Positions 46,019 to 59,420 of a stretch of DNA of 64,000 nt are shown here, in pieces. Each line of letters starts with the position of its first letter. The first letter of the stretch is position 1. Source of the stretch: Ostrinia nubilalis (taxonomy: Eukaryota > Arthropoda > Insecta > Lepidoptera > Crambidae). The position numbers and the translations under genes are program-made. Under the pieces are notes generated by a model. That model had not been told where the DNA came from. It ran no database searches and saw only the letters and a program-made list of their open reading frames with translations. The stretch lies in NCBI RefSeq assembly GCF_963855985.1, contig NC_087095.1, forward strand, positions 11,356,001-11,420,000. The letters run 5' to 3'.

Positions 46019-46137
46019 GGCTGAGTTGCACCACCTAACTTTGACCGTAACTATAACGATAACTGGTGTTCTTTGTATGGAGTTTCGACAGATATTTGAC
46101 GTTTGTTAAAGTCACAGTAAGATGGTGCAACCCAGCC
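46019..46137. mobile_element. PIF/Harbinger-like MITE, family copy
   Basis: 119 bp with imperfect inverted ends (GGCTGAGTTGCACC at left, GGTGCAACCCAGCC at right) and TTA direct repeats on both sides. The internal motif GACCGTAACT is shared by the family. It is non-coding. Confidence 0.82.
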
Positions 46138-47220
46138 TTAGAATGTCTTAAAGGTCGACGAGGCTATTATTAACTTGCGTTAAAACTATTGGAACAGAAA
46201 CCCATGTGAACATTGAACACGAAAACCCATTCACCGACTAAACGTTTGACCCAAATTGGAAATTATTCGTTGTTCCAACCATTGATTTAGAGGATTGGGT
46301 CACTACAATGATGACGTCAAGGGGATTATCATAAATCCTCCCCTATTGTATGATATGTTAGGGTTCATTGGGAGTATATGAGCGCGATTGTGCGAGTCTC
46401 GTTCAGATTTTATTATGGATGTTAAAACCAATTCAAACGGCTCAACGAAAACAATTGCACTCGAGGAAAAGCTTTTTCGCTTTCGTAATTGAATTACCGA
46501 AATTGTATGATTGTCATTTTGTGCCAATTATGAACTGTAAAATTTTGTTTTACAGTCAGATTGGTTAATTAAAATGTTTTCATACGATCAGCTGATACTG
46601 CTTTAAAATTATTAACTAACACGTAATATTGCTATTAATATAAATAAACTTAGTAGGCTGTGAGAATGGTATTCTAACTTAACATTTAAATGTTGGTCAG
46701 ATTATAATATTTTTATACATATTTTCATCTATCCTGGTAGGTCGTCTGACTCCTTCCCTTTGATACAAAAAATAGTAGTTAAGTAGAGTTGGACATACTT
46801 ACTCGTATACACTCTCTGGCGTATTTAACTTCAACCCAAAAATCAATTGCGAAGTGTCTGTGCATTGCACAATCCAAACTACACCCACAACACTTCGATC
46901 AAAACATCTCTTGAATTTCTGTTTAGCAATTGAGATATTCAAATATTTGGCTTCGAAACGGTCAGTGTAAGCCGAAGCGAAGGTGTGGTTCATGAATAAC
47001 GCAGTGTCGCCGCCTTTGCCGTGTCGGGCTGTAATAACGGCAAATTCTTTTTACACATCTCCAGATACGTGGTTGCAGAACGTTCTGGATTTTCGATTGT
47101 GCTGGCATTGCTGAAGTCTAGTCTGAGTGCTCACTGGAAAATGCTTTGTTTGCATAATGCACGTGGGCGGAGCATTGCTAGTGACTGAAAAATTGATTGA
47201 TGAGACGACCTAGCCTGGTG

Positions 47221-47396
47221 GTTTTCTTATTCCACTACTATGAGGGTGACAAAGTTGACTGAGTTGCTTCCGCCATTTCTTCTCAGCATCAGCCCCATAT
47301 GTTGTCCCGAAATGGTGGCAGGGCAAGCTATATTTGGGACGTCGCTTAAGCGCCCTGGAAAGGGCCTATGTACTGAATAAACTATTTTATTTGATT
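47221..47396 (+). mobile_element. Probable CR1-like LINE 3' tail
   Basis: It contains CTTCCGCCATTTCTTCTCAG, CGAAATGGTGGCAGG, GCCCTGGAAAGGGCCTATGT and ends ACTGAATAAACTATTTTATT. I recall very similar 3' ends with AATAAA-type tails from lepidopteran CR1/L2-like LINEs; the identification is from memory only. Confidence 0.45.
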
Positions 47397-47641
47397 GGAT
47401 AAGGATAAAATAATATTATTATTATGCCAGTTGTCGTGCATTTCGTTTCAGCATTACCTATATACAAACTTAAGAGTACTGGCAGCTCATACCTATCTGG
47501 TACTGTATATTTATACGCATTTACAAAAACTAAATAAGTAGGTTTATAATCTGAGGTCTGATACTGTATACCTCTACTATTTGGCGCATATCCGAAATTT
47601 TGGCGCATTTATTTATTAATTTATACCGATTTTGATACTAA

Positions 47642-47759
47642 AGCCGGGTTGCATCATCTTACTTTGACTGTAACAAACGTCAAAAATCTGTCAAATTCCA
47701 TACAAAAATCACCGGTTATCGGTATAGTTACGGTCAAAGTTTGGTGGTGCAACTCAGCC
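47642..47759. mobile_element. PIF/Harbinger-like MITE, family copy
   Basis: 118 bp, in inverted orientation relative to the copy at 46019. Its right end reads GGTGCAACTCAGCC; it is flanked by TAA on both sides. The left end has a G-to-A change at the first base. Confidence 0.78.
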
Positions 47760-48422
47760 TAATTCATTTTGCCACTTACGAGAAAACAATAAAAAAATGT
47801 TTTTCTCGTTCCCAACGCCACAGCACAGTATTTAATTTCAGTTAAAATGCATAACAATTCAAACACAACTTTGTGAACGAACACTTTGCAGACAAAAGCT
47901 ACGAGAACTAAGGACTACTTTACATTGAGCTGTATAATTTATGACGAATTTTTCACTCTTAATTTTAAATGCTTTTACGAAATGTAATTTGAAATTGACG
48001 CTTTCTTTATGTAAATTGTTTATTTTCAATAATAAAGCTTAATAAATATTATTTCATTTTTATTTCCAACTCGCGACCTTTTACGGCATTAGGTAGTAGG
48101 TAACATTTGTAAGTTTCTAGAGTGGAATATTTACAGGCTTTTGAAGCTTTTGAGGCTTTTGATGGCAATTGATTATATATCTGAATGTAGTATACATTTT
48201 CTTTCAAAGAATAGTAGGTAATACCTACCTGTATCAGTCTAGATACTATATATTGATTTTCTTGTGAACATAAACATCAAAATGAATATGCAAAACATGG
48301 TGCTCTAGACGTGTTTCGCTGTAAGTCATCCACGAGGTTCACTGTCTGGCAGCTAACTACCTCCAGACACGCGAGGGTTGACGGCTCCCGACACTAAGCC
48401 CGATGCTCAAATTGCTAGGAAC

Positions 48423-48786
48423 CAGGGATGTTGAGGATATGAAGTTTCGGTTATGGATACGGCTACGGATATTAGAATAATATTATATCGGTTTCGGATA
48501 ATTTCGGTTACGGATATTAGAATTTTTAAAATTTTAAATTCAAATAGCAAGATGCGGCGCAACCACATAGCCACTTTAAGTATTATGACGCCACCTAAGA
48601 TAAAGGTAAAACAGGCGAGGATATTAGATGGTGCCAGGGAATGCCAGACAAGTAACAAATATAAAAAAAAAAGATTTAGACTCCGCCTTTATCCGAAACT
48701 TTTGAATCGGTTACGGTTACGGATATTTTTTAATTTCGTATATCCGATAGTTTCGGTTACGGTTTCGGATATCCATAACATCTCTA
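48423..48786. mobile_element. hAT-type MITE with 8-bp target duplication
   Basis: A 364-bp non-coding element whose ends are CAGGGATGTTGAGGATA and the imperfect inverse TATCCATAACATCTCTA. The perfect direct repeat CTAGGAAC flanks it (48415-48422 and 48787-48794); 8-bp duplications and CAGGG-like ends are hAT hallmarks. The body near both ends is filled with GGTTACGGATAT-like motifs, possibly subterminal transposase sites. The open frames in it are chance. Confidence 0.88.
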
Positions 48787-48794
48787 CTAGGAAC

Positions 48795-48880
48795 AGAACA
48801 TCAGACTATACACCTTTGTTGGAAAGTAGCACCTATCACAGTGAAATAAGATACAGTGTTAAACTTGATATGTCGGGGTT
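48795..48880 (+). repeat. Interspersed repeat family 'CACATCAGACTA', copy
   Basis: AGAACATCAGACTATACACC and then CACCTATCACAGTGAAATAA lie directly after the hAT MITE target duplication, so the hAT element inserted at or near the left end of this repeat. Confidence 0.5.
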
Positions 48881-51800
48881 TGTGTCTAATTAGGACTTCG
48901 CGTCAACGCGTCAAAGTACCGAGAAACTAATTATGACACGAGAAAATGAGTAAACCCTTTAAAACTATGTATTATTATCTCGAATATCTTGTGAGATTAA
49001 CTATCTCATTAAACGAATAATTGAAATGATGACAATAGAGTTTATAGCTCTACACGTAGTTACTCGTAGTAGTAACAGACATTAGAACGTCTGATATTTT
49101 TAGAGGTGGTTATTTGAATTATTTGTATGGCAAACGGCCCTTTGAATCCTGTACATACCTACTGATAATCTGGTAATTTTACTCTACAAGAAAGACCTCT
49201 AAATGAAGAATGAAGGACGTCATAGGCTATAAAATATATTTTATATTGGCAAAAAAATATAATCAAGATATAATTTAGCAAAATTAACAATTATTAAAAA
49301 TTTACAGTTTATTAATAACAAGCAATTAATACTTACTTACTTGATAAAACGAAGATTCGCGAGCTCGAAGCGCGAAGCACAAAGCGAATGTTTCAAAAGC
49401 GTCAAAGTCCGTTTTCCCAACGCAGTCTGCATTTATTTCGAGTTGATGAAATGACATTTCAAGTACGCATTATCAAAGAATACAGCGAAGCAGTGCTGAA
49501 CTACTGAACAAGTTCGAATTTGGCAAGAAGACGACAAATTTTCATTGCAGAAGCGGCAGGTGCGCCGAGCGTGAATAAAGCACCTCGCTGACTCCTTTGC
49601 TGGAATATTTTTATAAGGAAAGTGTATCGCACACCGCGGCTCTGCAGAATCACAGGTAACATTTTAAAGCGCGGAATATTAAATATCACGTTACGTCTTT
49701 TCACGTTACCGTGAAGTATGAAATAACACTGCGGGGCTCGAATGTAATCGATACGCGAGCGGCGGAGTGTTCTTGTGTGTTTTAAATCTTGTGCCTGAGG
49801 GTACTTTACCTGTGCATGTGTTCTATGTTTTTGTTATAAATTAAAGAATTTGTAAAGCATGGATGTGCTCTATTTTATATTCCTTTACTACTATTGACTT
49901 AGTGAATCCAGTAAATTTTTTAAAGGATTGATAGTTGACCTATAACAAATATACTTAATTCGAGGAAAGTTTTATTAACTTTATTGTACCGTAGAGGCAA
50001 AATGCCATTATCTGTTAATGAAGCACTTTAAAATGAGTTCATGTCAGTAATTCTCATGTAAAATATGAGGTTCCACGATTTATTGCTCACAAAATATTTA
50101 TATTCACGCAGTAGTTTAAGATATTACTGCATTCTGTCATGACAAATTTCTGACGATATATGGGATTGCGCGCGGCTTGGCTGGCGGGGACAAAATGCTT
50201 CTGTTGCAACTTGGTAAATTGTTCGCTAGTCCACAGTTTTAGACGACCTACGCTCACTATAGAGCTAGATTGAATAATGCAACTTAGGTACAATTATTTT
50301 AGAAAGAATGTAAGAAAGTATTTATTTGATGCGAGTATTAAAAGCGTTACAAATAAATAACAACTTAAACACTAAAAACAGAGTACACGCACCAAAATGG
50401 CACCTGCTCAGTATAAGCCGTGACGGCAGAGAGCACGTCACGACCACTGGTATTCTGCGGATTTTACGTATAGATACCCTTTGTAGAGCTATTATCACAG
50501 ACTGTAATTTATCCAAATGCCGCTTTGGTATGAGGCAGCTCAGAGCTCATACAGACTACTATTAACTATTACGGCTCACTTTAACGATTGCCGTGAAATA
50601 CCGATAAATGTTAATTGAGCGATTTCAAGTCACTAGTTATTGTCATATCTGAACAATTAGATGACGTAAATGTCAGAAATTACGAGGAATTTCGGAGGCG
50701 CGAGCGTGGGCTCAAGAGAACGCGGCGCGTACGCTTGAATAAGCGAAAATCTTAATTGAATAAATCCCAAACATTAAAGTCACGTGTCTCTAATTGTGCA
50801 GATTCTCAATCGGCGCACGTAGCCTCCGAGGAAACAGTAAACAAGGATATTTCGAGAAGGAAAGTTCTGCTCTCGCTAACTCCAGCAGCAGATTGTGGCT
50901 CGTCGGCTCCCGCGAACAATTAAAGCCCCAACACTAACAGCTCCATTCTACTGACATTACAAAGGAAGCCAGAATTTTATGCAGCGATTAACTACTTGAA
51001 GTTTAATAAGCGCAACCGTTTTGGGGAATGTTGTTTTATTCGTCACAAATCACAGCGGCGAACGGGTTTATGGTGGATTGCCCGCGGACGATCGATGTCG
51101 AAAATAGGTCGTGTCGTGACGGTAGCGAGTAAACATGCCGCTAATATTCGAGCATTAAACTCCTTTTTAATTGGCCAACTGGTTTAACTATTATCGTCCT
51201 ATTCACCTACTCACAACAGACACTATTGAATACATTATCAAACGCTAGAACAATCTCGAAGCTTGTACGGAATTACACGAGTAGAAACCAATTTCGACTA
51301 ATAATTACATAGTTTTTGTTTAATAACCTCCCATACTCCGTTTCTGGTTGTCCATTAGTAAGCAAACAACCTGAACATCCCTTAATACCTTCGCTATAAT
51401 TCCGCTAATTCATATAGGCACGTAAAAGGGAAATTAACCCAGTGTTCTTAATTACATTTTCGCATGCTTTACTTTCGCTTAAAAGGGTAGCTTTGTATAC
51501 AGTTTACCCAACCTACTTCATTCGAACATCTGAAAGTTTTCGCTCTAACTTTTTATTATGATTAAATTTTAATACCCGTTTTGTACAGTGTTTATTTAGG
51601 AAATTCTTAAAATTTTCACTCCGATTGAACTTTCTCTTTACTTTAACATCGATTTGAGGAAGCGTTATCGAATGAAACTTGTAACACGTATTTCATTGAA
51701 GTTTAAAACTTTGTGTACCTTAATCGACTACTAATTTGAATGATTTAGTAATGACTGTACTTGGCGCGCCGTGTCAATGTGTACTTATTAAAGTGCCGCC

Positions 51801-53371
51801 TAATTCTAGGGGAATGGAAATTACAGACATTATGCTTTAAATTGGGCAGTTAGTTTTTGCCGACTGCTGACGTATTACAAGTATACTTACCGATTTAATT
51901 GTACCTACCTACTACTAAATAAATAATATGAATTCCCCTTATGGATGTAAGATTTTTTTAGCTTTAATAGATAGGTAGTATTCGTAGTAGGCTTTGCTGG
52001 TTTAGATGTTTTATTAAGGTAAATTAAGTTAATAAAGTAGGTACACTCTATATTAATTATTATTAAACTGATTTTTTTATTAAATTATGCAATGAAACCG
52101 TCGTGAATCATAATAATATTAATTAACATAATAAGTTTAATATTAAATTTAAAAAGTTATGAGTCAAAAATCCTTAAACAACACACATTTAAAGTTACCG
52201 AAAACTTTCATCTACACTCCGAAACCTTTCAAATCCCACCAGCCTAAAAGGTTTAATAATTGTTGAAAGAGTGGATGCTAAAACATATTGAGTAAAATAA
52301 GACCCTCGTTACAATATGGGATTAGCGCTTGCCGACGTCTACGGGTGACAGGGCAACATTCCGAAGTGAAGGTGAAACTGTCACACAACCGCCGCACTTT
52401 GGGAGCTTAAAATGACGTCAAATGACGCATTTCAGTAATTTTCAGCACGAAGGCCGAACAGCGTCTCGATGTTACATTTTAAAACTCGTACATTTACGAT
52501 TTCTTTCTTTGCTTTTTGGATTAAAATATACTTTTTGTTTAAGCTTTCTTTAGCACTGTTACCTACTCGTACATATCGAAATTGTAATAATTGATGTGAC
52601 AATCATTCAAGGTTTTTTTTCAAAATTAACACCAATTTATTATATTCTATGGTTTATTAATCTGACTTCACATTTCATATAAGCAACCATCTAATTAAAA
52701 TAAAGTTATGTAACGCAATTTATTACACTATGGTAGAGTTAAGTTGTTCAGTAGGTGTTTAATCTTTTTTTTATCAGATTAATGTCAATGTTGTTGAGCT
52801 TAAATTGTCTGTCTGACCCATTTTTTACAAATATGACTCTGTACAATGATATAAATGTTGACTGTTTAATCATTCCTATCATTGGATATTCCATTAAAAA
52901 TACCAGTGTTAACGAAACATTAACAGGACGACTCAATGTACGAATAAGTTAAAAAGCATTCACTGTGAAATTTGAATCCACGACCATGAAATTCTGCAGC
53001 AATTTATTTTTAATGGCCTATAAGCGCCAGATTTCAGGCCTGGCTATGGCTATACGTAGCCAGTGACGGCTTGAACAAGTTTTTAATTAACTTTGGAAAA
53101 ATAAATTAACGAAAATCTTTATTGACACCGTATTTAATTTTACGATGAAAATTGCCCAATTTACTTGAGACTACCAATATCGTATTAAATTTTTTAAATT
53201 CCAGTTAGCAGTATCAATAAAGTTATTGTATCAATGATTTTTAGAATATATACAAAAGCGGGATTTGAGGAATTCGCGTATTATACTTTCTAATTAACTC
53301 TACCACCAACTTAATTGTATCATGAAGAAGTCTATTTTTTCCTTCTTATTATTAATTCTAAGTCAAAATTC
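48881..53371. other. No recognisable gene
   Basis: The longest plain stretch of the window. Slightly CG-richer patches (49350-49760 and 50690-51180) have no recognisable coding or RNA signal. Confidence 0.45.
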
Positions 53372-53374
53372 TAA

Positions 53375-53493
53375 GGCTGAGTTGCACCACCTAATTTTGA
53401 CCGTAACTTTGAAGATAACCGGTGTTTTTTGTATGGATTTTGACAGATTTTTGACGTTTATCAAAGTTTAAAGTAAGATGGTGCAACCCAGCC
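53375..53493. mobile_element. PIF/Harbinger-like MITE, family copy
   Basis: 119 bp, GGCTGAGTTGCACC to GGTGCAACCCAGCC, with the family's internal GACCGTAAC. Flanks are TAA and TTA, so one side of the target duplication has changed or belongs to the alternative TWA form. Confidence 0.8.
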
Positions 53494-54357
53494 TTATTTT
53501 ATAAGAGAATTATAAGTCAGTTGTTGTTGAAGAAAAACATGTTACGTAACGTCTATTTGATAATATTAAGGTGTGCTGTGTGTGAGTTTATAATCTGTAA
53601 TTTTTTTGGCACTCGCAGGCATTAGCGCGTAGTAGAACAAGTTACACAAACGTTTTTTTCCAAAACCACCATGACTGATTCCACGCCATATTCTATTTAT
53701 AACAATCCCTCTTACTGCGTTCGTTATCCACTGTGAAATGTCTTGGCAATTTGTACACTTTTCCGATGAGTCAGCCCACATTTTGTTAAGTGCGGAAGCG
53801 TACGTTTGATGCGGGTAGGCGGATAATGTAGAATGTTGTATGATCACGGCCCACATTCATATGAGGGGTAATATAATGCACCCTGTCACAAAAATTGGGA
53901 TCGTTGAAAAGTTTTGCTAGCTCTCTTTTTAATTGGATAGGTTATGATTACTTCAAACATCTATGACGGAGCAAGTTTGTTTTTCTTCTTTGTGCCTTGA
54001 TTTTTAGGTTACACGAATTCTAGGACACAAAACTTTGGCATTTCTGTGAAATACAATAGATTTGTTTTAACACAATTTAAACCACCCACTTCAGCTGCAA
54101 CTTTGAATAATCTTAACGAGGACAACTAAATATAGCATTTAGCACGATTTTTACGTTTTGCATCTAATCTTTGTTTAGATATTAAGCAATATCTTTAAAT
54201 TTTGATTCTTTTGAATATAGAGGAAATCGTATTTTTTTAGCCAAAAAGATTTAGGCCTCACCTTAGAAGTGAAGACTTTCTTTTACTGGAAAGAACTTCC
54301 AGTAAAAGATCATATCAACCATTCTCTTACATCTTGTATGTAAAAAGTAGAGTCTTA

Positions 54358-54475
54358 GGCCGAGTTGCACCACCTTACTTTGACCGTAACTTTAACGATA
54401 ACCGGTACTTTTTGTATAGAGTTTGACTGATTTTTGATTTTGGTAAAAGTTAAAATAAGATGGTGCAACTCAGCC
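54358..54475. mobile_element. PIF/Harbinger-like MITE, family copy
   Basis: 118 bp, GGCCGAGTTGCACC to GGTGCAACTCAGCC, flanked by TTA on both sides. The internal sequence matches the copies at 46019 and 53375. Confidence 0.82.
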
Positions 54476-54482
54476 TTAATTA

Positions 54483-54570
54483 CACTTAATAGCACATCAG
54501 ACTATGCATTTTTGTTGCAAAATAACCTGTATCACAACGAGATAAGACCCCAATGTGTTTAACACCATCG
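54483..54570 (+). repeat. Interspersed repeat family 'CACATCAGACTA', copy
   Basis: It shares ACATCAGACTA, TTTTTGTTGCAAAATAAC and ATCACAA with 48795-48880 and 55907-56000, and with the inverse at 25023-25080. The four copies are about 60-95 bp, and two directly follow a MITE. Confidence 0.55.
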
Positions 54571-55100
54571 TCCGTTTAACATTCACTAATCGAGTTACCT
54601 TAAAAGCACCGTAGAGCGTATGTAAAAGCAAACTCAATTTGAACTAACAAAACAAGTCTACTCGATGGACCAATGCAATCGAGCTGAATGCTCTGTCCTC
54701 TAATAGCAATGCGTTTGCTAAAATGCTCACGTTCACCGAGCATGCATGGGAATTGCGTTATGATGCTACGCAATACCAATATCGACTGGTTGCTCAATTA
54801 ACTTTAAAACTTTTCTCAATACTATCTATTGTTCTCTTTTACTCGTACGACAAAGCGTGGTGAGTAACAGGGATAGAGATAGCGATTTGATCGGGTTGAG
54901 GAATAAGCCCCCAGTCCTAACTCCTAACGTGTTGGTGTTAAAATACATAGCATACAATTTGTACCAAAAATACATTATAATAAATGGTGGTCAAATTGTG
55001 TCCATTACCAATAACTTATAGTATCAGTTGCGAGTAGTGTCAAGTTTTAATAGTGTTAACTGTATTTTATAACCACTATTGTCCTAGATGACCTAAAATT

Positions 55101-55592
55101 TGTATATTTTACGGTTAATGTGATAAATTGAAAATTATTAATAATAACCTGTTATTATGAATAATTACCAACAGTCGCGGTAAAAGTGATAAATTAATCA
55201 CATTTAACAGTGATTATTTAATAAATTCAACCTTAGTACTAACAAATTTCATAAAAGAGAACAACATCTTGTGTACGTGCTCGTGTACAGCCAAACTTTT
55301 GAACGTTTTGATATCATATATTAATATAATTTGGCATAATGAGTTTGGAATGTTTCTTGCATAATATTACTTTTCCATGATCCCTATAACATAATGTTTT
55401 GATTTAAAGTGAAAAATAGGTTAAGGTGCGGCGGGGGTGGCCCTTGGGCCACCCCTAAGCCGCCTATTTAGTTTTATACACACATAATGACCTCATATTA
55501 ATCACATTTACCAAATCATGCGGTAATTATTCATAATAACCGGCGATTATTCATAATTTTCACATTTATCACTTTGACCGTAACATATACAC
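55101..55592. mobile_element. Inverted-repeat MITE, about 490 bp
   Basis: The arms at 55101-55200 and 55490-55592 are imperfect inverse copies, including GTTATTATGAATAATTACC and its complement and GTGATAAA motifs. The middle holds a GC-rich stretch near 55427-55460 (GGCGGGGGTGGCC). It is non-coding. Confidence 0.65.
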
Positions 55593-55906
55593 GTATAGTA
55601 GACCACGATTAAAATGTAACGTTTCCGTAGTAGAGTTTCCTTTGGAGTTTTCAATCAATATTTTTCAACAAATCGCATTGGATTTTGCATTGTTAAACAT
55701 CTCGCAAGGATATACGTACAGACTAAGCACATCAAGCTTATCACTAATGTATCTTAATTAATTGTAATAGATGCTACTTTCCTACAAAAATATAGAGACT
55801 CATGTGCTTTCTGTATACACGCATTGTTATTTATGGGCCAGATAAATTTTATCCCAAACGCTGCCGGCACACGCGTATTGATGAAGGGGTAAATGTGTTT
55901 TGGTAC

Positions 55907-56000
55907 AGTCAACAGTACATCAGACTACACATTTTTATCGCAAAATAACACCTAACACAAGTAAATAACATACCACAGTGTTTCGCTTGACGTGCTGTCG
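55907..56000 (+). repeat. Interspersed repeat family 'CACATCAGACTA', copy
   Basis: It starts GTACAGTCAACAGTACATCA and continues with ACTACACATTTTTATCGCAA, matching the copies at 48795 and 54483. Confidence 0.55.
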
Positions 56001-57588
56001 TCAGTACTTGAAAACATTTTAGGGGATCGTTTTCGCATTGTCAATTAATTTACTTTAACGTTAGAGGAAGACTAATTTTACGATAAAAACAAGATGGATG
56101 GCTGATTGATGTGTCCAACGGCTTAGTAAAAAATAAATTGTTACAACTGTTTCCCTTAAGCAATCTAGAAATAATAATTAATTTTATTTATTTCAAACAT
56201 TTTTCATGTAAGCAGTAAAGTAAAGTTAGCCTTACTTTCCATAATGTTTGTGGGATGTCTCTTTTAGATTATAGTTAAGTAGTGGTCCTAAGACAGTAAA
56301 TGACAACTGTCACTGCAACTGCCCCCAACGGGGTTCAAACCCATATGACGACAACTGGCGTTAAAGTCCGCTACACAAATTACCAGGTAATTTACAGGTT
56401 TTTGTTTTCTAATAAATTAAGAAAGGTTTATAACATAACTTTCATTCTTTTTCGTTTAGTTTTGACTATTGAAATCAACAATCAAATAGCAATAATTATT
56501 CTTTCATTTCTCGTTACAATCGATTCTGAAAATCGAAAATTTGAATTTAACAAAACGCTATTGCATTCTCTAAAAGAATTTGAACATTTTTCATGTTGAT
56601 TAATAGTCCCGACTATGTTGTTTACGTTTGGTCTTTGAAAGGATTCGAATTCAAACTCGGATTTTCGTGTTATTGTCTGTTCGAAACTAAATCATATTTC
56701 GAATAGATAACGGTTCTTGTCATCTCTATTTTACAGACAGAACTTCAAAAATCTTTAGATTTATTACCACTTTCTTCCATAGTCGATTCTTCAGAGTTGA
56801 GGATTTAGAAGATACTTTTATTAATATTAGATACAGTTTCTCTACTTTCAGTTAGGTATTTCAAAATCAATAAAACTCTCTTTTTAAGGCGTTGAATTAT
56901 GAATAATTATTACTTTATGAATATGTGTTTGCCGATATGTCACTCAAATTCTAGAAATACTCGTACTTTCGTGAACCTACAATTATAATCCTAGCCCTGT
57001 CATTTGTTAGTTATTAAATAAGACATAATAATAATAGTTTGTTTTCATGTTAGAGAAAACGTGAAAGAAAATATAATTATGTTTTCCATTCCATTTAACT
57101 TCCGCTAGCGCTGTTTGGGTAATAAACTTCTAAACGTACTTACGTTTGTTTTATTGAGATAGTAAATAAACGTTTATTAAAACACAATATGTCTAACTAA
57201 TAAATTGTGTAAACTAGAGTACTAAAATTAATAACTCTTTCTTTCTTTCTAAAAACGGTACAATTGATCACGTTCAATATTGCTTTCCAGGCTGGAAATT
57301 TTGCTCGATTAAATTGTTTTTAGCCCACTGAAATCAATTTAACAGCGTTTGATTATATCCTTACACAAGTGTAAGTTAAATTAAGTAAATATTTCCAATT
57401 TGTTACTCAATGAATAACTTTACGGAGCCTCGTTAATTAAGAAGAGTTAACGGAATCTGAAAGTACGTAGTTTGTTTAAAAGTACCTATAAACTTGTTTT
57501 GATTTAAGGGATTCTTTGATCCTACCGATATTTTAAATGTAAAAGTTTATGAGGGTGGATCGATAGATATTTGTTACTCTTTCACATT
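56001..57588. other. No recognisable feature
   Basis: AT-rich, with a short (CTTT)n run near 57238. The 99-codon frame at 56300-56599 is low in complexity and not recognised. Confidence 0.45.
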
Positions 57589-57756
57589 GTGCTTACCATG
57601 AGTTTACATTAGGTGTGCTCGCTAGCGACTGCGTAAAAAATTACATAAATGTATGACAGATTGTACGTACAGTACCCCTAGCTAAAATCTTCATAGATTT
57701 TTTTACGCACTCGCTAACGAACACACTTAACGCTAACGTAAGCTCATGGTAAGCAT
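57589..57756. mobile_element. MITE family 'CTTACCATGAG', copy 1
   Basis: An inverted-repeat element of about 168 bp. It starts GTGCTTACCATGAGTTTAC and ends with the imperfect inverse CTCATGGTAAGCA; GTGTGCTCGCTAGCGA follows the left end. It is closely related to the copy at 60264. Confidence 0.75.
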
Positions 57757-59145
57757 ACTGAACGGTATTAGATGATATTTGGTGTAGAAATAGTCTCAGG
57801 TTATAATTAATTAAATTCTACAGATAGGTAAGTAATATTACATCGTCACCACTCTTTATTGTCAATTCACTTTTAACGAACTCCAACTGCCCGAAGCTAT
57901 TATGTTGAAGTACTTATTTTACAAAGGGCTATATGATATTCTATTTTCACTTTTTTATTACTGAGAACTCCCAAAAATCGGGTAACTTCGAAGGACATTT
58001 TTTGTTTCTATTTGCCGATCAAACATTTTTAAACTGAAGTTTGTAGCTTAAAAAGTAGGTTTGAGGAAATTGACAGTGATAAATATTATAGGTAAATACC
58101 TACATGATTGATAAGCATTCAATGATTTTTAACAAAGTTGTTTATTCTATTTTCTTGTACCACACTATTTTATCTTTTTGCCTATTATTCAGTTTCACGG
58201 ATAAACTCATTGATTTACAGAACACGGTCGAGTCAACTCGATTGCCGTGTTACAGGCTTAGGACCAGATGTATGGGACATTCGCAATGCGCCCGGACTTA
58301 CAAAATTTATGTATCAGTGTAACACCAAGCGCGTTAACCACTCATGTACCTATTCAATCTGAACCCTAAAAAGTAACTAATGATTTCCAAATCTATAAAC
58401 CAATGCTAATTATTGTCTCTAAGTGGCATAACGATTCTAGTTTTCACACAATATTCATTGGATTGAAAACTGCAGCCGTGGATGAATTTTTTAAAGACAT
58501 CTTTTTATTTCTTTTTATTACAATAGACCGCAATCTCCAATATTTTCAAAAGTAGCCGACCTAGCTTTATTAAATAAATATAAAGAAATAAAAAATGAAT
58601 AATTTTTTCAGTATGTTTTGTTTCATCAGGCACTTTTGAAGATTAAGAATATTTTCTAACCGATCCATTTTCTTTGCGGTCCAGTGTTTATTAATGTTTT
58701 TAGTTTGACTTGACTTTGATTTAAGGTCCCTTAAGTCCCCTAGATGACTACCTACTAATCATGAAGCATTATTGTCAGTGTACAATCAAATAGCAACAAT
58801 AATTGTAAATTAATTAGGTTGAAGACCTATTTTACGACAATGTTTCATAAAAACGAGCTTTTGGAAGTAAGTGCACAGCTAAAACGTCAAGTTAGTCACG
58901 GTGTTTTAAATATTTAAAACATTTCCCGGTCTTTTTCCCTGGGCGTAAAAAATGACGATAGAAGGACATTAGCGTGTCCTTATCAAAGGGAAATGCAATT
59001 ATAATGTTTTATTCACCCGCTATCCTCTAGGTCAGGCGAATTTATTATGGACCTGTTTACTCTGTGTACATTTGACTTACTGGAAATGTCTCGTGACTTT
59101 ACACTGTAACTAAAATAGTTAAGTATGAATTAAAAAAAAGTTGTA
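57757..59145. other. No recognisable feature
   Basis: AT-rich sequence between MITE copies; short ORFs only. Confidence 0.45.
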
Positions 59146-59222
59146 GGAAGTACCTGGTGTCGTTGTGGAAATACTTCGGGGAGGCCTTTGTCTAGCCGTG
59201 GACGTCTTTTGGCTGAAAAGAC
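59146..59222 (+). mobile_element. RTE-like LINE 3' end
   Basis: It reads GGGGAGGCCTTTGTCTAGCC, GTGGACGTCTTTTGGCTGAA, as in the copy at 6056. A MITE lies 38 bp downstream. Confidence 0.6.
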
Positions 59223-59259
59223 TGCTAGCTTGACTTATTGAAACACTGTGCATTCCTAA

Positions 59260-59420
59260 GGGCCCTCGCGCACGGCGTGTTTCGTAAACGAGCGACAGCA
59301 TCGCTACTAACGCGCGTTAGTCGCATTCGCAACGCACTACAGAAGTGATGCCAACGCGCTACTAACGCGCTACAGCAGCGCGACTGCATCGCTACAAAAA
59401 GTCGCCCTGGGCGAGGGCCC
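59260..59420. mobile_element. GC-rich MITE, PIF/Harbinger-like
   Basis: 161 bp bounded by GGGCCCTCGC and GCGAGGGCCC with TAA on both flanks (59257-59259 and 59421-59423). The body is very CG-rich for this window, with repeated ACGCGCTA units. The inverted ends and 3-bp TAA duplication suggest PIF/Harbinger. Confidence 0.72.
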
